Source: Septoria linicola (Eukaryota > Ascomycota > Dothideomycetes > Mycosphaerellales > Mycosphaerellaceae). Taken from it: 64,000 bases of DNA. The position numbers and the translations under genes were made by a program. Every line of letters starts with the position of its first letter. Positions within the stretch are counted from its first letter, which is position 1. Of the stretch, positions 1 through 12,012 are shown in pieces. Below the pieces are notes generated by a model. It was not told the DNA's origin. It saw only the letters and a program-made list of their open reading frames with translations, and searched no databases. Where the stretch lies: positions 186,001 to 250,000 of the forward strand of contig CP099424.1 in assembly GCA_024114885.1 (NCBI GenBank), written 5' to 3'.

Positions 1-731
1 TGTGGCATCGCGATCGAGCAGAAAGTTGTCTGGTCGACGAGCTTGGCTGCGAATAACATCCGGACCTGTTCGACTTTGTGAGCTTGATAATATAGGGCGA
101 GGCTTAGCAATCTGACTTACCTTGAATGGGATCGCGGCAGAAGAAGACAGGGAAGTTCAGTCCCACGAGATCGTAATTGCCCTCTCGTGTATAGTGCTGT
201 CGCTCGTCAGCATGGATTCGACGTAGACATGAGAGATGGTCTATGTGAACTCACTTTGATGGCAAAGCCACGGGGATTTCGTCCCTCATCGGGGAACTCT
301 CTTCCAAGAGTCACGGTAGAGAAACGGACGAAGATTGGTGTCTTCTCGCCGACACGTTGCAAAAAGTCCGCCTTAGTCAAGTCAGTCACATCGGCAGTGA
401 CCTCGAAGAAACCAAAAGCTCCCGATCCGCAGGGGTGCACCATGCGTTCCAGCAGTTTTGATCTATTGAACCTTTGTTGCTTCTGGAAGAGGTGAACGTC
501 ACTGGCCACTGGGATGCCGCCGACTGTCTTGCTGTGTGCTGGGTCTGGAAGCGGAATGCCATCATCGTTGGTGAAGTAAGGCCCGTCGTCCGCCCTGATC
601 CCACCTTGAGCGTGGCCGGAAACCTTGGCGACTATGTCTGCTGGTCCTTCATTCGAGCTCTGCAGATGTGACATGCGTGGTGCCCTCATCTCAGGCTTCA
701 GCGACTTGGCTGCAGATGCAATAGTATCCAT
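1..731 (-). CDS. catalase, N-terminal part (cut by left edge)
   Basis: Haem catalase, which converts hydrogen peroxide to water and oxygen. Three exons are visible: 731-255, 195-121 and 65-1, joined through introns 254-196 and 120-66. The first exon carries the distal-haem histidine in ERMVHPCGSGAFGFFEVT, then FVRFSTVTLGREFPDEGRNPRGFAIK. The second reads YTREGNYDLVGLNFPVFFCRDP, and the third starts DVIRSQARRPDNFLLDRDAT. All three are standard core-barrel blocks, so the frame is intact as far as it can be seen. The proximal tyrosine region lies outside the window. The start at 731 gives an approximately 80-residue N-terminal arm before the catalytic His, as in ordinary monofunctional fungal catalases. 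No secretion signal is evident, so a cytosolic or peroxisomal enzyme is inferred. It is divergent from the broken regulator on its right. Confidence 0.95.
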
Positions 732-1425
732 GGCTATGAAAAATTGTCACGCCTAAGGCAGAAGCAAGGATTGATATTGGGTTGGAGATTGATGGAGACT
801 GAAGCAGCCAGTGAGAAGAACGTGAAAATATGCTTACCATTAGCTCGTTATATAGGCGCCGTGGGCACAATGAGCATGACCACTCAAGCTATCATCCTTA
901 CACAACCACGAACGTGTTGATGCTAGATGCGTACACTCTCACGTCACCGTTACATCGTCGAGCATAAGCCGCTTTGCTCCGGTGGTCGTGACAAGAGAAC
1001 GACAATGCACGATCAAATCAAGTATGTCCATGATGTCTCTTGCTCGCTGATCGATCGCATGTTTCCGTTGCAAGCACGATACAACCCGTGCTCTAAGCCT
1101 CGTTGCAATCGGCTGTCTGCGCTGCCGACTTGAGCATATGCCTATCGGAAGCACTTTGAATGTCATTGCATCGTCGTGCCGGCGCGGGAAATCGCTGTGA
1201 ACGAGAGTCACGACTCTCGGGTCGAATGAAGTCGGTAGCAAGGTCGAGACGATGAGTACGATGCTCAGATGCGCTCTGAAGAGTGGATCCGCGTGTTGAG
1301 CATCACCCGGATACAACTCCGAGCGCCCGCCAAGCCCTCAGACTTTCTGTACTGGAGGATGTTCCAGCTCGCAAGGAGACATCTCCGCTAGTCTAGCACC
1401 AAGTTCATGATCCATGCCTTGAAGA
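732..1425. other. intergenic, divergent promoter region
   Basis: Sequence between the divergent catalase and the broken regulator. Short open frames here lack codon or family support. Only the TATA-like box near 850 is worth marking. Confidence 0.5.
848..854 (-). promoter_or_regulatory. TATA-like box of the catalase gene
   Basis: TATATAA on the minus strand, about 117 bp upstream of the catalase start at 731. Position and sequence fit a core promoter element. No initiator or stress-response element was confidently identified. Confidence 0.45.
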
Positions 1426-3775
1426 ATGCTGACAGACCCCAGTACATCGACTCATAGGAGTGTCGGCCCCAGTGATGCAAAACGTGTGACAGTTGCTGCT
1501 GCATGCCGTCGCTGTCGTTCAAAGAAGCAGCGTGTATGTTTCGCCACAGCTGCACCACGCTCCCATCTGGCCGCCACCGTGAGTACAACTAACACTGATG
1601 ATATAGTGCGATGGCCTTAGGCCCTTGTAGTAGATGTGTCCGCACTGACAGTCATTGCGACTACGAGAGTGTCCGGGCAGACGAGACAAGAACATCAGCT
1701 GCAAAACGGCAACGTGTTGCGGAACAAGGCCGTCTATCAAGAGTATCTGCAAGTCTTGATGCACTTCGCGCTTTGCCAACGGAGGAGGCGTGCAATGGCT
1801 TTCCCGTCTCAAAGCTGCCAAGGATCCTTTGCTAGAGCTAGATACACTTAGAAGTCGACCTGGACCTAGCCGTAGCCCTTCGATACTTGGCTCTCCGCGT
1901 CAGTTCTCCTAGGAACAGGCGCAGTTCCCTTCAAGCCGCCCGGGTCTAGACTTCCATCTGAGCAAAAGTTGTCCCATGCTCTATCCCATCGAGATAGAGG
2001 ATCTCGAGATGCCAGACCCGATCAGCCCGCGTCGCGCTCTCAGTACAGAACGCTCAATGTAAGCTTTACCAGATAGCGATCATCTGTGACATCGGTCTAA
2101 CTTGTCTTACTCCAGCGCTCTGGACTCTCCTGGACAACACACTCCGGGAAGCGAGATTGCCATTCGTAGTCCAGCACTACGATTTCCCTTGATTGACAAG
2201 AGACTAGCTGAACTAGACATAAGCTACTGGACTGTTGTACCCATCGACAACGACTACGCTGCCTTGTTGCTGTCAGAATACTTGATGGCAGATGATCCAA
2301 TTCTTCCTTCGTTCGATGCAAACTTGTTCTTGAATGACTTGATCTCGAAAGACCAGCGCTTTTGCTGCTCACTCTTGGTCAATTCAATATTAGCGTGGGC
2401 GTCTGTGAGTTGCCGGCATACAAGTTGCTCGTAGAACCATGTGGGCTGACACATGTTCCTGCAGAATGCACACGGTAGGGCCGACCCCAGCACTGCATCT
2501 CGGTCCTCAATTCTTTACCGCTGCTGAGACTTTATTGCGAGCCGCTGGGAAAGAGCCATCTTTGCTGGTCACCTCATCTCTGTTCTGCTTGGCGTTTTGC
2601 AGCATCTGCCTAGGTGCACAGCTTCAAGTACACATATATCTGGGTCAGCTCCTGGATATGGCATCTTCGATGCGCCTGATTGGCGAGTACTCCGTTTCGC
2701 TTACAGAACTTGGACTGTACCTGCCTGACTGGATCAGTGCATATTGACATGTCGCCTGGGGCACTTACAACCTTTGCTGGTACGTCCCATGACCAGTCTC
2801 GTGGTCTCACGCTGACCAAGAAAAGCATATTCATTCTACACTATCGTGTGGCGGCCTTGTTGCCATACGTCTCAAGGCCACCTTTGTTGCCGCTTCCAGG
2901 AGTAGTGATTAGTACCTCTGGTGGAGTCACAACCCGACCGAATTTGCCGTATCTGGGGACGACTTTCCATGCCTTTTGTGGCTTGCTTCCAATCATGCAA
3001 GGCGTCCTCTCCGCATACCTAGACCCGGCCTGCCCGCCAATACAGAAAGTGCCTTTGGCATCTGTGGCAGAGAAGTATGGCAGACTTCTCACATGGGCCA
3101 CTTCATTGGACCCATCATTGACTCGATCGAAGGACATGCCACACCATGCCGCCGTAATCCAGTAAGCTGTTTTCCCTACTGCCAATCCACTTTCGATCGC
3201 TGATTCAGGGTTCTAGGGGAGCATTCCACTCCATGGTTATGGAGCTAATGCGACCATTCCTGTTCCAAAACCGCAAGTTTACAGTCGGACCTTGTCGCGA
3301 TGCTCGGCCAAAGGACCTTTTCCGATCTTCGTCCATACGTGTAGTCGAGATTACGCGTCTGTACTACGCTCGAGTTCAGGGTACCGCTATGTCGAGATCA
3401 ATGTGCTGCTTCATTGTGCCCGCCTATGCGGCGAACATATCTCTGTCAGGGCCTTCGGCAACGGCCGAGCGACGCCGCAGTGACTTCCGTACCTGTATGG
3501 GCGCTTTCATGGATTTCGGTGTCGCTCAGCCAATGAAGGAGCAACTCGTACGGGGTGCGATGGTTATGGCTGTCCACAAGAAGCTCTTCACTAAAGCGGA
3601 GTGTCGGGCAATTATGCTTGATCTGGGGTGTGATATCCGGTCCAATATGAGTACTGGCGAGAACTTGACGACGCTTACCATGGATTTTGAGAGAGCTGTC
3701 GAGGCACCGACGAGTAGCAGCGTTGAGGTGCTTGCGGATGAGTTCAAGACGATCATGGCGGTTGAGGATTCATGA
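1426..3775 (+). pseudogene. Zn2Cys6 fungal-specific transcription factor, frame-broken
   Basis: Remnant of a binuclear zinc-cluster regulator of the xylanase-regulator type. Exon 1 (1426-1532) ends inside the zinc cluster at ACRRCRSKKQR. After an intron (about 1533-1606) the sequence continues CDGLRP and then needs a 1-nt shift at about 1624-1626 to read CSRCVRTDSHCDYE. Together these give a correct CX2CX6CX5CX2CX6C motif, but not in one frame. A second frame change lies near 1795, followed by frames with stops up to about 2100. The middle-homology block (2160-2400, with DPILPSFDANLFLNDL and CCSLLVNSILAWAS) and the C-terminal block (3233-3775, with MELMRPFL) are recognisable. Several breaks in separate places argue for a pseudogene rather than missed introns. 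Sequencing error is the alternative. Any DNA target is unknown. Confidence 0.7.
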
Positions 3776-4124
3776 CCACTGACTCATGACGACTCTGTAC
3801 GAAGCAGAAGAAATTCATGACGGTGAATGAGTGACATACGGCTGAAAGCAGAAGATCTCAGACGACAGTGTATGGGTATCGCAGGACAGAGATTCAAACT
3901 CACACGTCGAATGCGATCGACCTCGCACCAAGGCTAACACATATCGCCTTGATTCTATTAGATGTGGTGTTGGTAGTGATTTCGTCTGCAGTAAGCGATA
4001 AATTGAGCAAGTTCCATGACTTCGACCGTTCTTACTCCTTGAAGAACGCAAGCTCCAGCCACGATCCGAGATGCCTTGCTACTAATATGGAGTTCAGAGC
4101 CCCGAAACAATCCAGCTTGCCTTT
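3776..4124. other. intergenic, nothing seen
   Basis: Lies between the broken regulator and a possible secreted-protein gene on the other strand. No supported gene or repeat. Confidence 0.5.
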
Positions 4125-4623
4125 TCAATTCGCGCTTTGGCATGTGTATGGCGCTTTCGAATCGAATTTCAGCTCGGCCGTTCCTGGCGGATAGTCACCA
4201 CTGATAGTATAGCTGTGCGCTTTGGTCTGGCCTCTAGCGCAGAGACACATTGCTCCTGATCCGATAATGTCGCCCGTATATGTGTACCACGGCCCGTGGT
4301 CAGTCAGTTCCTTGCCTCCGATGCCTTGGCATGCCTGTAGTAGCCAAGCGTCCACCTTCGTGATGTCGCAGTTGTCTTTGCTTGTGCAGGTGCAGTCAAA
4401 TCCTAGGAGCACGCTGTCAGTAGGCCGTTGTGCTGTGGGATTAGCGAGGCTTCGTACGGCCGGGTTTGTTGTCACCACGGGCCAGCGACAGTGGCAGCAT
4501 GGTCACAAGGAGTGTCGCGATGAGATCTATGTCAGGTTAGCCAGCTGCTGTCGTTCCAGATATCGAGGCTGCTTACACATGCTGACCAAAGATGAGGTGG
4601 GTTTGATGTTGAACGATGGCCAT
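4125..4623 (-). CDS. possible small secreted cysteine-containing protein
   Basis: The open frame 4478-4125 has regularly spaced cysteines (FDCTCTSKDNCD, LLQACQG, AMCLCARG, YTCQ) and ends shortly after the last one, a layout common in small secreted fungal proteins. A hydrophobic leader-like stretch, DLIATLLVTMLPLSLARG, is encoded just upstream in another frame. It can be joined to an ATG at 4623 by an intron at about 4586-4527. The junction between this leader and the cysteine-rich frame is not resolved: the simplest introns there leave a stop. The gene could therefore be real with an unusual splice, or broken. No family is recognised, and function is unknown. Confidence 0.35.
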
Positions 4624-5013
4624 GAAACCACGCAGCAACCCTTAGATATATGTCGCCGCATGCGCTACTTACCGCCACAGCACAGTCCATACCGGTCTCG
4701 ACTATCTAGACAGCTAACTTAGGTAGATTCAGCTCGACACTGCTTGACTCGCCCAGGCAGACTTCTTGACATCAATCGGCTTTTGCTAGAGTTGCATAGA
4801 ATGTGGTGTGTCTCGGAAGGAGCGCGGCAGCTCAAAACGGTAAGCTCGACACGTCGGCAGTTCTGCGTATCTGTATCGACAACATGGATTCCTGCATGAT
4901 TACTGATCTCTGAATGTGTTTTGAAATGCTGAGGTTGAACTGAGTCTGGTTCTGATCTCTGGTCTTGCTACTGTGCAGAATCGAAAACAACGCTGATTAT
5001 TACCGATAACAAA
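4624..5013. other. intergenic, nothing seen
   Basis: Region between the putative secreted-protein gene and the 3' end of the channel gene. It includes the 3' flank of the latter. No supported feature. Confidence 0.5.
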
Positions 5014-7787
5014 TTAATAGGCAGGCTCATCCTCATAGATGGGTGCATCTCTGATGCTCTCCTGATTCCACTCAATCTTGCCCTTCTCGTTGAATACAGC
5101 GCCTTCGTCAGTCATCTCCAAACCTTCGCCGACTTCGGTCCGGGAGTCGTTCATCTCCTGCTTGGAGAGCCCGAACTTGTCTCTTGCAAGCCAGATGGTC
5201 GGGCATTCGGAGATGATCGCTGGGTGAATGTATGCCGTGTTGTATTCTTCCTCAGTGTAAGGGCGGCCAGGCTTGCTCAGGGTCGGTGACAGACTGCGAA
5301 TCACGTCGGTGGCAGCGTTGTCGGCATGGAGATAGCCCTTGACACGATCCATCAAGCCGCCGCGGCTCGCAGTCTGACCACTGGTCATAGCTGCACCGTT
5401 CCCAGACTCCGTTGTATCGTGAGCTTTCTCGAGATCGTGTTGCTCAATCTCGTGGAAGCTTTCGCTCTCGGAGAGCTGGATCTCAAGCTTGCTCAGCATT
5501 CGGTTGAGCCAGATGTGCCATAGGATTGTGACGACCAAGAAGATGATCATGAGGACCAATGGGCCCACAGACTGTGTATTCGAGCCCACACCGATTGCGA
5601 AAAGCCCAATCAGGCAGACCTCGGAGAGGTAGATACCGGTCGTCAATTGCTGCATAGCGCGCGCGTACGAAGCTCCACGAGTAGAGACATTCGTGCCCAA
5701 CGTGAAAAGTGCGTTGTACCGGAATCCTAGGTAGAGCAAGAAGAAACCTATCGTAGCGAATCCAAGAAGTAGAGGCGCGATCGAGGAGTATGAAAGAGCT
5801 GAAGAGTGACATGTTAGCAGGGAACTATGAACGACTTCAGGAGGGCTCCTTACCGATGACTCCCAGGTTAGTGAACTTGGCATAAAGCGATCCCCAGCCA
5901 AGTCCGGCAAGGTTGACGTAGCGGTTGTACATCTTTCGTGGTGTCTTGTCCAGAATCTTGCCCAGGATCAAAACGAACAGGAGAGGTACAATGTTCAAGA
6001 ATTGTAGTGCTGCCTGCAGTAGGCCGAACAGGATGAAGTAAGAAATGTAGAAGTTGGAAGCCTTCGGCAGGTTCTGTGCCAGAAGCGAGGGGGCCATGGT
6101 TGGGTCGTTGATAATAGTTGTAGCCACTGATGCTGCACCGGATGCGAAAGTTGTGATCAGGAACACTTGAATGACCTGGAAGGGAAAGTACCACGACTGA
6201 ACCTTCATCTGTACAGCGCTCTGGGTTGGCTCGAACATCTTGGCGATGATCGTGCAGATGATCGGGACCAGTGCCATCAGCACAGCCAGAAGAACAACGG
6301 GAAGTAGGCCAGTAACGACACCGAGAATGACAGGCGGGATGCTGTTGATGAAAGACAGGAAGGAGACTCTGTCAGTCAGGTAGTTGATATTAGAAATGGC
6401 ACCAATGACTGCAACTGGGATAGTCCAGAAAATACAGAGGAACCAGATGAACGCAGTGCCAGCGGCGTTGAACGCCTTGACCTTCCAGAATGGCTTGATC
6501 GTGTTCTTCCAGATAATGTTCTCAGGCGTAGGTCCGAGGTCCTTTGGCGTGGCTTGCGCCTTGACCTTGCTCTTTGCCTTCTCGTTCTTTGAGGCCGGAC
6601 CGCGCATAGCAGCTTCCGCCGCGCGCACACTGTCGAACTCGATGAAGCAGGCTGGCTGGGCGTGTCCTCTGCGCTCGCGTAGACCATTCTGCTCACTTGC
6701 AACTTGGGGGATCAGACTCTTCAATTGGCTGCGCGACCAATCGATGGTATCGACCTTCTTGCCAAGTGGCAGGAGACCAATAGCCTTCGTCAACGGAAGG
6801 CGATGGGTCGGTCGGCTCTTCTTGTCCACAGAGACTGGTGACTGAGCTTCAACGCTTGCAGGTGTCTCTTTCTCGCCGCTCTTCTTGGCCTTCTTGTCTT
6901 TCTTGATCTCGTTTTTGATGTGCGTCTGGATGAGCTTGATGGTACCGGTCTCTAGCTTCGCCGCTGCCTTGTCTCGATCCTGAACCTTCTCAGCAAGATC
7001 CTCGGGCACGGTGACGAGCCAAATCTTCTTGGCGGCTGGGTATTCGCGTCTCATGAAGTCCTCACTGCGTGCGCCCTCCGCGAGGTCCACAAAGAGGACG
7101 GTTCTGGTTGAAATCCGGTGTCTCATGTAAGGAGAGTTGTAGTACTGGTGTCGCAGATGTGTGAAGAATTTCAGCTCACGAGTGATCATGAACATAACCC
7201 ATGCCAGAAACAACCAAGAAACGAACACTTGCGCGTAGTATCGCGGTCCAGGCGTAATATGACTGAAAGACAAGATATCAAGGCCATTGATATCTGGCGC
7301 AGTTCCAGTGGCGTTAACCGGGAAAAGAATGGGCCAAGTGATGATGCATCCGACCAGGCACATCACGCAGAGCATGCGGAAGAACCGCAGCCACAAGTAG
7401 TTGTCGATGCTGGCGTGACCGAGAACAAACTCGTCCTTGAGCGATGAGAATTGCTTCTTCCATCCTAAGAGACCGGCTGTCTGCTCCGGCGACTTTTGCC
7501 AGTTTCGCAGCGACTCGATGTACGATCGTGGTTGGTAGACACGTCTGTAGCGTTTGCGGAAAATGAGGAAGGCCACAAAGATGGCGACAGATATGAGCAG
7601 GGTGGGAATGAGTGTGGACACTAGACCAGAGAGCGACGATCCGGACGAACGATTGCTACCAGTGTTGCCTCCAGACTAGTCGCACACGTTAGCAGCTTTC
7701 TACACCAGTCGCATCGAAGCAGCTCACCTGCGAAGCGGCCGCCTGTCGCGCGAACACGCGTGTGGCCTCGTGTAGTGTGGACGCCAT
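5014..7787 (-). CDS. CSC1/OSCA-type calcium-permeable stress-gated cation channel
   Basis: Multi-spanning membrane channel of the DUF221/RSN1 family, related to yeast Csc1 and plant OSCA hyperosmolality channels. Exons are 7787-7728, 7675-5854 and 5798-5014, with canonical splice sites in phase (888 aa). The start gives a short extracellular leader, MASTLHEATRVFARQAAASQ. Order: first membrane helix near residue 40 (LIPTLLISVAIFVAFLIF), two more helices, a long charged cytosolic domain (about 200-380) that includes a KKDKKAKKSGEKE run, then the hydrophobic RSN1_7TM block from about 395 with IPPVILGVVTGLLPVVLLAV. A cytosolic acidic tail ends EDEPAY. The third exon continues the membrane domain (IAPLLLGFATIGFFLLYLGF), which confirms the join. 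Length is typical of the family. Ion selectivity cannot be read from the sequence. Confidence 0.93.
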
Positions 7788-9240
7788 CTTGACTGCGATG
7801 TGAGTGCGCCGCCTCACAGTTGTTCACAGTCGCTCGAATTTGCAAAATCGACGACGAGAAGGTCGAAAAAACCGCTATGCTGGCAGCTGTCTCCCTATAC
7901 CTCCTAGTGTCAGAGCTCTGTTTGTTATTTCAGCCATCGTTTCTACGCGCCAATAGTAATTACCACACGCGTCATTGACGCCGTTTGCAGAATGGTTGAG
8001 CTTAATTTACACCCGTTGCTTGCAGATCTTTTGCCTCTCTCACCTTGGGCTTGTGGGGTATCGACCAAGTTTGGTGTTCTGGACACTTCTTCTTCGAAAT
8101 GGCAGTGACATAGCGCCAGTCGTTCTGCCAACAAAAAACTTGCAACGAACATGTGTTCAGCTTCACAGACTATGCGAGTTGCCACACAGCATATCGATGC
8201 GACGACGATAGCATTGGCATTGGCATTCGTGAGGCAGTGTCGCACTACCACCCGCGAGAGTGACAGATTGCGCTTTCCGTTCGATGCATCCGCGGTACAT
8301 CTGTTCGAGACTTCTCATCACTGGTGTCTCAAGCTGCAGCTCAGTAGTCATGTGTGACTGAAGCTCGCATCTGGAGGCTTGGGAGTTGCTTGAGCTGTGA
8401 GCAAGTAGGCATTATGACGAATGCCGTCACGCTTGTAGCTCTTCTGCTGCGCACCGCTTTGTGAAATTGTCATACATCTGCTTGTCATCATCGCTTAGAG
8501 CATGCTTGTTCAAGGTAGTATAATAATAGTCAACGGCCAATACGAGTTTCCGCTCTTGTCTTCTTTCTGCATCAGCCGTGTGGTACGGTCAATTCCACTG
8601 CCGGCACCAGTACTTGCCGCTATCGTGATACTGCAGATTGCCGTACCAACCAATCAAATCGGATTCGCATGTGACTTTTTTCAGTAGAGCTTGGCCAAGG
8701 CAAGCCTCGATAGCGCGAGAGCAACGCAACGCTGAGATTTGGTTGACTGAGAAGCTTGCTGTAATAAGAGTGAGCTTCGATGATGCGATGTTTGGCATAC
8801 AACATCTGTGGTCGGGAGAATAGTGCTAAAGACCAATATGTGGGTGCTCGGAGACAAGAGCCCTGGTTCCAAGATCTTCTGCCAACGGTGTTGCAGGCAC
8901 GATCTGAACCAGAGCTTCTGCTTGGCATATGTATAAGCGCATGCGGATCATCCTTGACGACAAACCGCTTTTGTCGACGACCCTCGCACGGAACGCACAA
9001 AATCGCAAAACCTTGGTGTCGCCGTTTCTCCCTTGAAATACAGGAAAAACCAGCGTATTGCGACGGCGCAGAGCCAGTCAGTAAAGTCCATGTTACACTT
9101 CTATACAGCCGACTATGCGTAGTCACATGCGATGAAACCACCACCATTTCACGTCCCTGGACCTGTAGCCCCGCTCGGAGTCTTGCCCCATACTGCTTTA
9201 TTCCTGCGGATCTGATAGATGTCCCACGGTCGCTCGCTGA
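7788..9240. other. intergenic, no supported gene
   Basis: Long stretch upstream of the channel gene. Overlapping open frames of up to 208 aa on both strands (for example 8620-9246 minus and 8780-9265 plus) show no domain, signal peptide or conserved block and look like chance. Confidence 0.45.
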
Positions 9241-9244
9241 GGTC

Positions 9245-9562
9245 ACACTATGGATGTTAGCGTGAACGCAACGATGAGTATGCAGCAGTAACGTACGCAG
9301 AAGGTGTACATACCTACCATGTGCGAGGCCAGCAAATGAGCGGGACTGTATCGATATCCTGCGCGTAACATTACCCTTGTCTTCGCAGAACGAGATTCCT
9401 GCGTCCTAGCCGTGGTTGCACTATAGATGATGTCAACCTATCTGCCGCTTTTTGAATATGTGCCACAGTATTGAGGTACAAACTTACATGTACGTTGTCT
9501 TGCGCAGCGACACCCCGGAGGAGCAAGGCCGCCAAGGCAGCAGTGAGCATGAAAAATTGCAT
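9245..9562 (-). CDS. possible small secreted protein, perhaps broken
   Basis: Exon 1 (9562-9488) encodes a clear signal peptide, MQFFMLTAALAALLLRGVAA, followed by QDNVH and a strong donor (gtaagt). The likely acceptor is at 9421. The next 25 codons in phase then read CNHG, a TAG stop, and DAGISFCEDKGNVTRR. This suggests a cysteine-containing secreted protein with a premature stop. A later acceptor around 9250 could add CDLSERPWDIYQ. The left end of the gene is therefore uncertain. The leader and donor are convincing, but an intact product is not established. No family is recognised. Confidence 0.35.
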
Positions 9563-10285
9563 GGTGGACTTAATGGTATCGACGAGTGACCTCAGCTGGA
9601 TCTAGGTGCTGGTGACTGTGAAGGACGTGATCTGGAGGACCTGCAGTAGAGCGAGCTGCAGGTGTGCGGTATTTGAGCTTCATGTAATAAGTCTCTAGTA
9701 GTTCTGGTCGGTTCCCGACTGTCCCAATGCCGTATATTTCCAAGCATTGGCAGCACGTAGTGCCGCCTTATGGCAATAGCGACCTCTGCCAAAGGTAAGC
9801 AGTGCCAGAGCTGAAAAGGCCGGAATCTCGGTGAAATCGTGCTGGTGTTCTCGACTTCAGAGGAGTCCACCAATGCGAGGGTTTGCGAGCGCGGTGAACA
9901 AACGGCCGCGCTTCAATGTCCGCATCGTCCGCCGTAGTCACGCTATAAGCATTTCTTGCATGCTATGGGCGCTAGACTTGCAATGTCAATGCCGGGTAAA
10001 ACGGCCAAACGGCCTCGACATGGCTGTAAGCCGCTGACTGGAGCGACATTGCATGCTGTGCTAGGGTAGATGAATTCCTACACGTGCTTGGTCACGAAAA
10101 CCGCACTCTGGAGTTGTTGGAGAGAAGTGATGGCTTTAGCGATGTGACAGATCAAGAAATTGGTGGCTTCTTAAGGGAGCGGCATCACCTCGCGTCGAGG
10201 CTTTCTCGGATCTGGGATGCCCCCTGGTCGACACTTCACCTCATCCCCATGCTGAGTTGCCTCCACGCAGTGCCTGCCACATTCG
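9563..10285. other. intergenic, nothing seen
   Basis: Divergent interval between the putative secreted-protein gene and the glycosyltransferase gene. No supported coding sequence or repeat. Confidence 0.5.
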
Positions 10286-11638
10286 ATGGAGTCCATCCGC
10301 TCATGGACGTGGCGACGACTCAGCTACGTTCTTGCTGCGGTGCTCGCTGTCCAGGCAGGGCTGTTTCTTTGGCTGTACCAGCCAGCAAGTCTTGACATCC
10401 TCAATTTTCCCAGCGGTCGGCACTCATCAAAAGGAGCATTGAGACAAGATGGCCTGAGCTCGGTCCAGTGTCTGTCAGCATATCCTCAGCTATACCACGA
10501 AATCGACCGCGCCACTACTCTGTGGGAATCCAAGAACCACATCATATCGAAGGAAGACATAGACATCTCATGGCAGGCTACCGGACCTTTCGACGGAGGC
10601 GCGATGCGCATCCTGATCCATCAGAATCAACTCCGTGTCGTCGAAAGCATCAACGCAATGGCTGATCCAGCATATCAAGAACGAGGCCTCGGCATTCTTC
10701 AGCTGATCCAACGAGCGTTGAACGCCGCTTCAGCAGGCAAAGAACTCCTGCCCACGATAGAAGCCGCCATCGTTCTCCAAGATGTATCTTACCCTCCAAC
10801 CGAAGACGGCACTCACGGTTTCTGGACATGGACCCGACCATACCACGACATTCACTTCAACCGCACCAACATGTGGGAAGGGCAAGAACTCCACTACGAA
10901 CGCTTCTGGTCCAACGAAACATTCAAGCGCGTCTGGCTCGTCCCCAACTTCGACTTCTGGTACACCAAAGCCATCGGCTCCTACGACACCGCCAAATCCC
11001 TCGCCAGATCCCACGACGAAGCCCCCAAAATCCCCAAAATCGTCTGGCGTGGCACAGAATGGGTCAATCCCGAGATCCGCGACGTCCTCGTCAACATCAC
11101 AAAAGACAAACCCTGGGCCGACGTCGCATACAGCAACGTCAACAACGCCAACCGCGTCGGAGCAGGAGCAGCAGCACAAAGCAACCACATCGACGCCGCA
11201 GACTTGTGCAACTACGCCATGACCGTGCACACCGAAGGTTTCAGCTACTCCGGCCGCCTCAAACATCTACTTAATTGCAACTCCCTGCCTTTCATCCACA
11301 AACTCAACTACACAACGCACTACTACCACCTCCTCAAAAAAGATGGGCCGAATCAAAATTACGTCCCAGTGCAAAACGACTTCTCCGATCTGGAGGAGAA
11401 AGTCTTGCATTACTTGGCGCATCCGAAGGAAGCTCAGAGGATCATAGATAACCATCTCGCCACTTTCAGGGAGAAGTACTTGACGAATGATGCCACGTCG
11501 TGTTATTTGAGGAGATTGATACAGCAATACGCTACCGTATCCTTCACGCCAGAAGTTACACTACCGGGACACAAGAATCTGCGAGGGAGGGATTGGAAGA
11601 GCTTTCTGGCGCATCCGGAGGACTTCAAGGAAAGTTGA
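10286..11638 (+). CDS. CAP10-type glycosyltransferase, family 90
   Basis: Type II membrane glycosyltransferase of the CAP10/GT90 family. Relatives include the Cryptococcus capsule protein Cap10 and metazoan POGLUT. The family transfers sugars such as xylose or glucose in the Golgi or ER lumen. Single exon, 450 aa. A signal-anchor helix lies at about residues 12-31 (LSYVLAAVLAVQAGLFLWLY). The catalytic part includes IPKIVWRGTEW, then an acidic CDNYAM-like stretch (AADLCNYAMTVHTEG), YSGRLKHLLNCNSLPFIHK, GPNQNYVPV and DFSDLEEKV, all family hallmarks. The C-terminus (ATFREKYLTNDATSCYLRRL) is also standard, so the gene looks complete. Codon use shifts to strongly C-ending codons between about 10800 and 11250. 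The specific acceptor is unknown. Confidence 0.88.
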   Translation: MESIRSWTWRRLSYVLAAVLAVQAGLFLWLYQPASLDILNFPSGRHSSKGALRQDGLSSVQCLSAYPQLYHEIDRATTLWESKNHIISKEDIDISWQATGPFDGGAMRILIHQNQLRVVESINAMADPAYQERGLGILQLIQRALNAASAGKELLPTIEAAIVLQDVSYPPTEDGTHGFWTWTRPYHDIHFNRTNMWEGQELHYERFWSNETFKRVWLVPNFDFWYTKAIGSYDTAKSLARSHDEAPKIPKIVWRGTEWVNPEIRDVLVNITKDKPWADVAYSNVNNANRVGAGAAAQSNHIDAADLCNYAMTVHTEGFSYSGRLKHLLNCNSLPFIHKLNYTTHYYHLLKKDGPNQNYVPVQNDFSDLEEKVLHYLAHPKEAQRIIDNHLATFREKYLTNDATSCYLRRLIQQYATVSFTPEVTLPGHKNLRGRDWKSFLAHPEDFKES

Positions 11639-12012
11639 ATGAGGTTTTTAAGGAATATGAAGAGCTACGCTTCTCGGTTGGTGGAATATGCTCACGGTAC
11701 ACTCGACTTTACGAGCATGGATTCGTTACCGTGCTTCCTGCTCGATGCGCGATCTCCGCAATTCCAAGCCAGGCGCGAAGCAGAGTCTGAGACTTCTCAA
11801 GTGGTTCAGGTCGGGAAGCATGTCAGCCGCGCAGAGCAGAGCAGCCACTAGCATTCGAACGATGGGACTGCCAAATCGAGGTGTGATGCGAAGACTTGTT
11901 TCAGAGCCGCGCGGGGCTCCGGGCGCCAGTTACGACTCGCATTGTGGGATACACGATGAAGGCCGAACATCCGTCTCCGCCCCCACCGCGCGAGTACGCG
12001 AGTACTGAGACA
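11639..12012. other. intergenic, nothing seen
   Basis: 3' flank of the glycosyltransferase gene, facing the 3' end of the broken CorA-like gene. No supported feature. Confidence 0.5.

Noticed and set aside
8620..9265. Overlapping open frames of 208 and 161 aa on opposite strands
   Set aside because: No recognisable motif, no splice or promoter support. Frames this long occur by chance in GC-moderate DNA.
10730..11266. 178-aa minus-strand frame rich in Val, Gly and Asp
   Set aside because: Antisense shadow of the CAP10 glycosyltransferase gene, caused by C-ending codons.
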